A DNA stretch of 14,416 nucleotides, from the NCBI GenBank assembly GCA_012963895.1, contig DTUW01000132.1, positions 3,565 to 17,980 of the forward strand. The letters run 5' to 3'. Positions 7,082-13,474 of this stretch are shown piece after piece (position 1 is the stretch's first letter; every line of letters starts with the position of its first letter). The DNA comes from Campylobacterales bacterium (GTDB taxonomy: Bacteria; Campylobacterota; Campylobacteria; Campylobacterales; Thiovulaceae). The notes under the pieces are model-generated. The model made no database searches. It saw nothing but the letters and a program-made list of their open reading frames with translations, and was not told the DNA's origin. Position numbers and translations under genes: made by a program.

Positions 7082-8735
7082 CTTGGGCGAATTATCACCT
7101 ACTATAAAATTGGGTAAAGATGCAAATATAGTTTTGAATTTCAATGATAAAGATGTAAATCCTCGACATCGATATAGTGTAACAGAGGAGATTGTGGATT
7201 TTATTATCCAAGATATTCAGGCTCATAAAATTCTAAATATATGGTATGTCTCACAAGACAATATTAGCGGAGATGATTACATTGTAATTGAAGTTGGTAA
7301 TTACCATCTGTTTTGTTCAAGTAAAAAGAATAATGTTTTATATGTTTTTGGAATAGTTGAGAGAAAATATTCAGAAACTCCTATAATAAAAGAGAGAATT
7401 GAGAATATATTTACAATTCATAGAGGTCATTCCAGACATGTTGATATGAACCAACATTTATTGGAGTTATATAGCAAACTTGGGGTAAGTAATGGGAGAA
7501 TACAATTAGAAAAGTTACCTTTTCCAAATCAATCTATCCCTATTGTTGTGAAATACACTCTACCTAAGACAGAAATCCAATATGTGGAATCTGCAATAAA
7601 AGCCAATTGGATATTGGGTAAAAAATTATGTTTTAACAATGAAAATCAGCCTATCTATTGTCTATTTGTTGGTAAATACAAGTTGAAAGCAATTCCAAGT
7701 CTTGCAAAAAACTATCTGTATATATTCAATATAGTTGATATACAAGAGCAAGAGCAACCAGTAACATATTTTTCAAGTAGCATTTTTAGAGTTAGAGAGA
7801 ATTTGGAAAAGTTCCCTGATAATGAAAATCCAGAACTTATAGAATTTCTAAATCTGTTTTCTAAACAGAAAAACGAAATAGTAAATTTGCAAATTGCAGA
7901 TTTCAACAGAGATATAGAAACTGTAAATTACTCCTATAAAAACATTATCCTAACAGGTGTCCCGGGTGTTGGAAAAACTCACAATTATAGAAAACTTATC
8001 CACCTCATCGAAAGCGGAACAGATGAAAATATTCTATATGACAAGTTACTGGAAATTACCAATTCAGATTTTGATATTCCAGATGAACGGGTTGGATTTA
8101 TCACATTCCACCAAAGCTATTCATATGAAGAATTCATAGAAGGATTGCGACCTAATGCAAATGGAAATATAGAGGTTGTAGATGGAATTTTCAAAGAGTT
8201 CATAAATAGAGCCAATGAAGATAGAGAACACAACTACTATTTTGTAATAGATGAAATCAACAGAGGAAACATTGCAAAGATATTTGGAGAGTTGATAACT
8301 CTAATTGAAGAGAGTAAAAGGGATACCCTATCTGTCCAATTACCCTACTCCAAAGAGAGTTTTTCTATTCCAGATAATCTTTTTCTTATTGGAACGATGA
8401 ACATCACCGACCAATCTATATCTAAGTTAGATATAGCACTTCAAAGAAGATTTATATTTTTCAGACTTGAACCCAATCCCGATTTGGTTTGTCCGGAGTT
8501 TAGGGAGAAATTTTCTGAACTAAACCAATATATCTCCTCTACTCTTGTAAAAGATTTTCAGATAGGACACTCCTATTTTATGAATTGCAACGAGAAAAAT
8601 CTATCTTTCATACTACAACACAAAATATTACCTATATTATTGGACTACTTCTATGGAGACAATGAAAAAATCCAAAACATTTTAGAAATATTAGAGATAT
8701 CAGAGATATGGGAGATAAAAGATGGTCAAACTTGA
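7074..8735 (+). CDS. mcrB: McrB-like AAA+ GTPase with an unusual, possibly duplicated N-terminal recognition region
   Basis: McrB is the GTP-driven motor and modified-DNA reader of McrBC. The motor domain starts near residue 285 with Walker A TGVPGVGKT (294-302). It continues with Walker B plus the McrB signature FVIDEINRGNIAKIFGEL (390-407), and sensor/GTP-specificity GTMNITDQSISKLDIALQRRF (440-460), where MNITD matches the MNTAD-type guanine motif. The preceding roughly 285 residues do not look like the E. coli McrB DNA-binding domain, nor like a clear EVE/YTH domain. Two similar stretches lie at about residues 70-95 and 195-221. AAGGAG at 7061-7066 sets the ATG inside the mcrC end (8-nt overlap). 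The stop overlaps the start of the next gene by 14 nt. Total length is 553 residues, against about 460 for E. coli McrB. Confidence 0.92.
   Translation: MNSLGELSPTIKLGKDANIVLNFNDKDVNPRHRYSVTEEIVDFIIQDIQAHKILNIWYVSQDNISGDDYIVIEVGNYHLFCSSKKNNVLYVFGIVERKYSETPIIKERIENIFTIHRGHSRHVDMNQHLLELYSKLGVSNGRIQLEKLPFPNQSIPIVVKYTLPKTEIQYVESAIKANWILGKKLCFNNENQPIYCLFVGKYKLKAIPSLAKNYLYIFNIVDIQEQEQPVTYFSSSIFRVRENLEKFPDNENPELIEFLNLFSKQKNEIVNLQIADFNRDIETVNYSYKNIILTGVPGVGKTHNYRKLIHLIESGTDENILYDKLLEITNSDFDIPDERVGFITFHQSYSYEEFIEGLRPNANGNIEVVDGIFKEFINRANEDREHNYYFVIDEINRGNIAKIFGELITLIEESKRDTLSVQLPYSKESFSIPDNLFLIGTMNITDQSISKLDIALQRRFIFFRLEPNPDLVCPEFREKFSELNQYISSTLVKDFQIGHSYFMNCNEKNLSFILQHKILPILLDYFYGDNEKIQNILEILEISEIWEIKDGQT
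7281..7358 (+). repeat. First copy of a suspected internal protein repeat in McrB
   Basis: Residues 70-95 include VGNYHLFCSSKKNNVLYVF followed by GIV. They align with residues 195-221, sharing V-G-x-Y-x-L, then N-x-L-Y-[VI]-F-x-I-V, with one gap. The offset is about 125 residues, consistent with a duplicated domain. The alignment was made by eye and is at protein level only. Confidence 0.5.
7656..7736 (+). repeat. Second copy of the suspected internal protein repeat in McrB
   Basis: Residues 195-221 include FVGKYKLKAIPSLAKNYLYI followed by FNIV. They match the V-G-x-Y-x-L ... N-x-L-Y-x-F-x-I-V pattern of the first copy. Confidence 0.5.
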
Positions 8736-9900
8736 AAAGGTTCAACCTATCTCTAATGAGATATTGGAAAAGATAGGTTTAAAGTGGCATACCGATTTAG
8801 ATGGAACTTCATATATAGCCGATGAGGTTGTAACGATTTCTGAACAAGAGGCAGAAGAGTATTACAAAGCGACAAATACTCTTTATGATATGTTTGTAGA
8901 AGCTGGGGAGTATGTGATTGAAAATAATCTATTTCATGAATTGGGTATTCCCTTCAATTTAGTTCCAATGATAAAGTTCTCTTGGGAAAACGACCCCCAT
9001 TGGCATCTATATGGTCGTTTCGATTTAGCAGGGGGTATTGATGGAAAGCCTATAAAACTTATAGAGTTCAATGCTGATACTCCAACGGGACTACTTGAAA
9101 CCTCTGTAATTCAGTGGGCTATATTGAAATCTAACAATATAGAAGATAGACAATTCAACAATGTATATCAAGCTATTTCAGATAACTTCAAAAGGCTGAT
9201 TGTTGGAGATGGAGATTTGAAAGAGTTTCCATCTCTCTATCAAGGTTGGAAAATTCTATTTTCAAGTTACGAAGGGATAGCAGAAGAGGAGGAGACCACC
9301 CGACTTCTGCAACAGATGGCAATCGATGCTGGATTTATAACAGACTTTGAATATCTCCATAAAGTCCAATTTTCAGAAAATGGAATTTTCAATAGTAGAG
9401 ATGAAGAATTTCAATATTGGTTTAAGCTCTTTCCTTGGGAAGATATAGGATTTGAAGAGCCGAAACTAGTTCCGCTATTGGAAAAGATTATTCTCAATCG
9501 AAGGGCGATAGTTCTCAACCCTCCATACACTCTCCTATTTCAGAGTAAAGGAATTCTAAAAATTTTGTGGGATTTATTTCCAAACTCTCCATATCTCTTA
9601 GAAACCAGTTTCAAGCCTCTTCAAGGTAAATCCTATATAGAAAAAAAGGTATTTGGTCGAGAGGGGGCAAATACTAAGATATACGATAGCAATCACAACC
9701 TCATCACTTCAACCGACGGAGAGTATGACCACTATAAATCTATTTTTCAGGAATATATAGAGTTTCCACAAGATGAAAAAGGAAACAGGTATCAGGCGGG
9801 GGTCTTCTTTGCTTATGAAGGTTGTGGATTAGCATTCCGTCGAGGTGGTCAAATTTTGGACAACATGAGTAAGTTTGTAGGGCATAGGATAGTAGATTGA
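8722..9900 (+). CDS. Glutathionylspermidine-synthase-family ATP-grasp protein (YgiC/YjfC-like)
   Basis: This 392-residue protein matches the C-terminal synthetase (ATP-grasp) domain of glutathionylspermidine synthase without the amidase domain, as in E. coli YgiC and YjfC. Motifs are YGRFDLAGG (about 97-105), IEFNADTPTGLLETS (114-128, with E115, N117 and D119 as likely Mg/ATP ligands), YIEKKVFGREGANTKI, and near the end YQAGVFFAYEGCGLAFRRGG. The family predicts ATP-dependent amide-bond formation; the substrate is unknown, and stand-alone members do not necessarily make glutathionylspermidine. GGGAG at 8710-8714 lies 7 nt before the ATG. The start overlaps the mcrB end by 14 nt and the stop overlaps the dgkA start, so it is translated as part of one coupled unit. 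Confidence 0.9.
   Translation: MVKLEKVQPISNEILEKIGLKWHTDLDGTSYIADEVVTISEQEAEEYYKATNTLYDMFVEAGEYVIENNLFHELGIPFNLVPMIKFSWENDPHWHLYGRFDLAGGIDGKPIKLIEFNADTPTGLLETSVIQWAILKSNNIEDRQFNNVYQAISDNFKRLIVGDGDLKEFPSLYQGWKILFSSYEGIAEEEETTRLLQQMAIDAGFITDFEYLHKVQFSENGIFNSRDEEFQYWFKLFPWEDIGFEEPKLVPLLEKIILNRRAIVLNPPYTLLFQSKGILKILWDLFPNSPYLLETSFKPLQGKSYIEKKVFGREGANTKIYDSNHNLITSTDGEYDHYKSIFQEYIEFPQDEKGNRYQAGVFFAYEGCGLAFRRGGQILDNMSKFVGHRIVD
9886..9889 (+). promoter_or_regulatory. Shine-Dalgarno site supporting the TTG start of dgkA
   Basis: AGGA lies 7 nt before TTG at 9897. That TTG overlaps the TGA stop of the upstream gene (TTGA at 9897-9900). A second TTG at 9903 is an alternative. Confidence 0.55.
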
Positions 9901-10262
9901 AGTTGAATAAACCTAAATATCATCTTTTCAGAAATGCAACCTATGCATTAGAGGGATTAAAAGATGCTATTCAACATGAGACCTCTTTTCGTCTCCAACT
10001 TGTAGCATTTGCTATTTTCTCCATAATCGCTTTTTCGCTTCCAATCGATGAGGTTTCCCAATATATCCTGTTTCTATCTCTATTCCTCAATCTGATAGCT
10101 GAAATAGTCAATAGTGCGATTGAAAGGGTGGTAGATTTATGCACCCAAGAGATTCACCCCCTCGCGAAAAGGGCGAAAGACCTTGGGGCAACTATTGTTT
10201 TTCTCTCAATAGTTTTTACTCTTATAGTTTGGGGGGTGGTGCTAAAAATAGAGTTGTATTAG
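9897..10262 (+). CDS. dgkA: Diacylglycerol kinase DgkA
   Basis: This small inner-membrane kinase phosphorylates diacylglycerol to phosphatidic acid, recycling lipid by-products. The 121 residues align along their length with E. coli DgkA (about 122). Features include an amphipathic N-terminus (FRNATYALEGLKDAIQHETSFR), three transmembrane helices, and the signature E69-IV-N72-SAI-E76-RVVD with H87 and K94-D95 in KRAKDLGATIV. The conserved Glu, Asn and Glu of the active site are all present. The TTG start overlaps the stop of the ATP-grasp gene. It is the last clear housekeeping gene before the restriction genes that fill the rest of the window. Confidence 0.93.
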   Translation: MKLNKPKYHLFRNATYALEGLKDAIQHETSFRLQLVAFAIFSIIAFSLPIDEVSQYILFLSLFLNLIAEIVNSAIERVVDLCTQEIHPLAKRAKDLGATIVFLSIVFTLIVWGVVLKIELY

Positions 10263-10271
10263 GGAATTGAC

Positions 10272-11042
10272 ATGTTAAATAGTAAATTTTTATTAACAAT
10301 TCAGAAATCTCTGAAAATATTTCTAACAACACACCCGAGAAGTAATCAAAAATTGAAATCCTTACACGGCAACATTAAACGAGATATATTGCAACTTATG
10401 AATAGAGAAGGTATTGAAACAGATTCAATTAATCTAATTTCATTAGATGAAAATAGTTCATCAGAAGATATTATCAAGGGTAGATATTATTATAAAGCTG
10501 TGGATATTTCTATAAGAAAAAATAATAACCCGATAGGGGCAATTGGTGTAAAATTTGTTATGAATAACTATCTACAAAATGCAAACAACTATTTTGAAAA
10601 TATGCTAGGGGAGACTGCCAATATTAGAACGGCAAATATTCCCTATTTTCAGATACTAATTCTATTTGAGAAGATGCCATATTTCCAAAATGGAGGACGA
10701 TTAAGCAAGTGGGAATATCTATCAGAGCAAACCCATTTAAAGAAATATATAAAACTATCAGAAGACGATATTGAAAAGTATTACCACACTCCTATATTGA
10801 CTTTGCTAATAGTAGTAACCTTACCTAAGGAAATTACAGAAGATAGGACTATCCAAGACAAAGCGACTTTTAATAGTCAGTTGTTGCAAATGGTAGATAG
10901 TAATAGAGCAGTATTGAAATACTCTTCGAACTTTTCCCCTTCCATTTTCCATGATAGAGTGATATTCAATGACTATAAAGCCTTTTTGGAAAGTGTAATT
11001 TTTTATTTTTTATATAGAAGAAAATTTCATATCATTAACTAA
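10272..11042 (+). CDS. Candidate type II restriction endonuclease paired with the following methyltransferase
   Basis: This 256-residue protein is not recognised as a named enzyme. Its placement 5 nt before an adenine-N6 DNA methyltransferase, and its sequence, suggest the restriction partner. AVDIS around D78, then IGAIGVKF with G92-V-K94, resembles a PD-(D/E)xK nuclease core in which the middle acidic residue is replaced by Gly. E109 and E114 in NYFENMLGETANIR could supply the missing acid, and this stretch resembles the NN-x-E-x2-lG-E region after the lysine in several type II enzymes. The N-terminal HPRSNQKLKSLHGNIKRDI is also typical of such proteins. AGGGA at 10261-10265 precedes the ATG. 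No signal peptide or membrane span is seen. Codon choice looks more A+T-rich than in the core genes, consistent with transfer. Confidence 0.75.
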   Translation: MLNSKFLLTIQKSLKIFLTTHPRSNQKLKSLHGNIKRDILQLMNREGIETDSINLISLDENSSSEDIIKGRYYYKAVDISIRKNNNPIGAIGVKFVMNNYLQNANNYFENMLGETANIRTANIPYFQILILFEKMPYFQNGGRLSKWEYLSEQTHLKKYIKLSEDDIEKYYHTPILTLLIVVTLPKEITEDRTIQDKATFNSQLLQMVDSNRAVLKYSSNFSPSIFHDRVIFNDYKAFLESVIFYFLYRRKFHIIN

Positions 11043-11047
11043 ACTCA

Positions 11048-12568
11048 ATGAAATATAAAAAACTGGGTCAAATCTATACACCAAAATGGATTATTCAAGA
11101 GATATTAGATGAGGTTGATTTTAGAGGTGAAAAGATACTAAACCAGAAGATTATAGACCCTGCATGTGGTGATGGTGCTTTTTTAATAGAAATAGTAGAT
11201 ATTGTAATTGGAGAGGCGAAAAATAGGAAGCTGGGATTAGAAGATATACGAAACATATTGGAAAACAATATCTACGGTATAGAGATAGATAGAGATGAAT
11301 ATAGAAAATGTAAGACCAATTTGAACAATATAGTTAGAACCAAATTGGGAATAGATAAAATAGATTGGAAAATATTCAATGATGATACCCTGACCAAATA
11401 TAGAGAGTTTTTAAACTTCTTTGATTATGTAGTTGGAAACCCTCCATATATCAGAATACACAATATAGATAGAGAGATTAGAGACCTTATAAAAAATGAA
11501 TTTGAATTCAGCAAAGGGGTATTAGATATATATCTATCTTTTTTCGAGCTTGGTCTGCAAATCTTGAATAGACAAGGAAAATTGGGCTATATTACACCCA
11601 ATAGCTTTTTAAGAAATTCATCAGCTAAGAGATTTAGAAGATTTTTAAAAGATAGAAAAATAGTCCGAACATTGATAGATTTCAAATCTAATAAAATTTT
11701 CAGAAACATATCTACATATACCGCTATTACTATTCTTGACCTAAATCACCGAAAAAATTCTTTTGAATATAAAGAGTTTATTGATGGCAAGATAAAAAAA
11801 GTTGATGAAATACAATTTCAAGATTTGGAGGATAGTAGCTGGTCTTTTAGCAGTCCCGAAAATAGGGATTTTTTGATAAATCTATATCAAAATAGAAATT
11901 ACAAAATCTCCGATTTTTTTAATGTGCAGTATGGTTTTGCTACTTTGAGAGATAAGATATTTATCGGAAATATCACAGATTCAAAAGATAAACTGGTGCT
12001 ATTCAATAATTACTGGATAGAAAAATCCATATTAAAAAAGATAGTCAAAGGTTCTACTTATAAAGGAGATAGAGCAGACATAAAATATATTCTATTTCCC
12101 TATATCAGACCTGACAATAGATTTACTCCTATTCAAGAGGAGGAGTTAGCATCTAAATTCCCATTTGCTTACAACTATCTATTACAACATAAAGAAGAGT
12201 TGCTAAAACGAGATAGAGACAAAAATAGTAATTGGTATGAGTTTGGCAGAAGTCAAGGTATTCAAGCTTGTAACAATGAAAAAATAATATTAGGAACTCT
12301 CATGAAGGAGGAGATAAATTTTTACTTTTTAGAAAAAGATATATATCTATATTCTGGAATTTGTATCACTCAACGAACTACTAATATTGGTTTTGATACT
12401 CTTAGCGATATTTTAAAATCTGACGAATTCAAAAGATATATTGCAATTCAGGGGAAAGACTTTTCAGGAGGATATAAATCTATCACTACCAACCTCATCA
12501 AAAACTTTCCTATTGCTTCTATCTATTTGAAAAATAGCAGATTTCAGCCCATGTTAGATTTTCTATAA
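11048..12568 (+). CDS. Adenine-N6 DNA methyltransferase (Eco57I/TaqI class) with C-terminal target-recognition region
   Basis: This gamma-type N6-adenine methyltransferase of 506 residues would protect host DNA from the partner endonuclease. Motif X is LGQIYTPKWIIQ (6-17). The AdoMet-binding motif I is D37-PACGDGAF, motif II is GIEID (77-81), and catalytic motif IV is N131-PPY. The Rossmann core ends near residue 235 (TAITILDLN). The rest, including FSSPENRDFL, YGFATLRDKIF and GKDFSGGYKSITTNLIKNFPI, looks like a TaqI/Eco57I-type target-recognition domain. No nuclease motif is visible inside it, so it is a stand-alone modification enzyme. The ATG is 5 nt after the upstream stop with no good Shine-Dalgarno site, suggesting translational coupling to the putative endonuclease. 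The sequence recognised is not predictable by eye. Confidence 0.9.
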   Translation: MKYKKLGQIYTPKWIIQEILDEVDFRGEKILNQKIIDPACGDGAFLIEIVDIVIGEAKNRKLGLEDIRNILENNIYGIEIDRDEYRKCKTNLNNIVRTKLGIDKIDWKIFNDDTLTKYREFLNFFDYVVGNPPYIRIHNIDREIRDLIKNEFEFSKGVLDIYLSFFELGLQILNRQGKLGYITPNSFLRNSSAKRFRRFLKDRKIVRTLIDFKSNKIFRNISTYTAITILDLNHRKNSFEYKEFIDGKIKKVDEIQFQDLEDSSWSFSSPENRDFLINLYQNRNYKISDFFNVQYGFATLRDKIFIGNITDSKDKLVLFNNYWIEKSILKKIVKGSTYKGDRADIKYILFPYIRPDNRFTPIQEEELASKFPFAYNYLLQHKEELLKRDRDKNSNWYEFGRSQGIQACNNEKIILGTLMKEEINFYFLEKDIYLYSGICITQRTTNIGFDTLSDILKSDEFKRYIAIQGKDFSGGYKSITTNLIKNFPIASIYLKNSRFQPMLDFL

Positions 12569-12572
12569 AATC

Positions 12573-12580
12573 GATGAGGT
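12573..12580 (+). repeat. Intergenic copy of the recurring word GATGAGGT
   Basis: This is the only non-coding copy of a word found 14 times in the window. It lies in the 42-nt gap (12569-12610) between the two methyltransferase loci. Plus-strand copies begin at 1204, 4747, 6548, 8821, 10047, 11108 and 12573. Minus-strand copies (read as ACCTCATC) begin at 1031, 2875, 6810, 8002, 9698, 12492 and 13119. All but the copy at 10047 have G two bases after the word. Confidence 0.6.
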
Positions 12581-12610
12581 AGATTGGGACAAAAGATATA
12601 GGAGAGAGAA

Positions 12611-13474
12611 ATGATAGATAAAGAAAAATTTGCCGAACTATTGGAACTACTCCAATTCTCCAAAGAGGGAGAGGTATATAAGAAATCTTTTGAAAAGTTC
12701 AATTGTGAATTGGTGGCAGACTTTGAAGAGGAGAAACTAATCTATCCAAAAGGGTTACAGGTTCATAGTAGTGTGGTCTCCAACTTTTCAGCTCCTGAAA
12801 ACTTTGTAGTTTTTGAATGTGTCCATAGGTTGATAGAGCAGGGTTACAATCCAAAACATATAGAATTAGAAAAGGAGTGGCAGATTGGACACTCTAAGAA
12901 AGGGGGTCGAGCTGATATATACATAAAGGACAATGAAGATAAACCTATCATAATCATAGAGTGCAAAACGGCAGGGAGAGAATATCAAAGGGCGATAAAT
13001 ATATTAGAGGGTGAGAGTTCTAATCAACTCTTTTCATATTTTCAACAGGCTCCTGATACCAAATTTTTGGCTCTCTATACAAGTGATTTGATAGATGGAA
13101 AAGTTGAGTATCAATACTACCTCATCAATGTTCAAGACAATCAAGAGCTATTAGCAAATAATCCGAAATTGGATAGTTACAGAGATGCCCATTCAGTAGA
13201 GGATAAGTGGAGGGTATGGAGGGAGACATATGACGGGGAGTATTCACAAAAGGGGTTATTTGAAAATAGTGAGCCTTACAGAATAGGAAAAGATAAATTT
13301 ACTATCGATGATTTGAAGGTCATATCACAGAAGGAGATAGGAGAGAAATATCATCAGTTTGCAACAATATTAAGGAAATACAATGTATCAGGGCGAGAGA
13401 ATAGTTTTGACAAATTGGTAAATCTTCTATTATGCAAAGTGGTAGATGAAATCTCACTATCGGCAAAGGTGTGA
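12611..13474 (+). CDS. N-terminal nuclease portion of a fused restriction-methylation protein, ended by a frameshift
   Basis: This segment carries a type I HsdR-N-like nuclease domain. The PD-(D/E)xK core is GGRADIYI (D102) followed by IIIIECKTAG (E117-C-K119), with E70 and E87 as likely helix acids. After a linker (FTIDDLKVISQKEIGEKY...) comes FDKLVNLLLCKVVDE (266-280), which in fused restriction-methylation proteins I know of runs directly into NPEEL-x-FYWKG of the methylase half. Here the frame instead reads ISLSAKV and stops at 13472-13474, while the expected continuation lies in the +1 frame from 13482. The intervening 31 nt are an inverted copy of downstream sequence in the same gene. 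The product is thus a 287-residue nuclease subunit or a disrupted fusion. AGGAG about 6 nt before the ATG gives a clear start. Confidence 0.85.
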   Translation: MIDKEKFAELLELLQFSKEGEVYKKSFEKFNCELVADFEEEKLIYPKGLQVHSSVVSNFSAPENFVVFECVHRLIEQGYNPKHIELEKEWQIGHSKKGGRADIYIKDNEDKPIIIIECKTAGREYQRAINILEGESSNQLFSYFQQAPDTKFLALYTSDLIDGKVEYQYYLINVQDNQELLANNPKLDSYRDAHSVEDKWRVWRETYDGEYSQKGLFENSEPYRIGKDKFTIDDLKVISQKEIGEKYHQFATILRKYNVSGRENSFDKLVNLLLCKVVDEISLSAKV

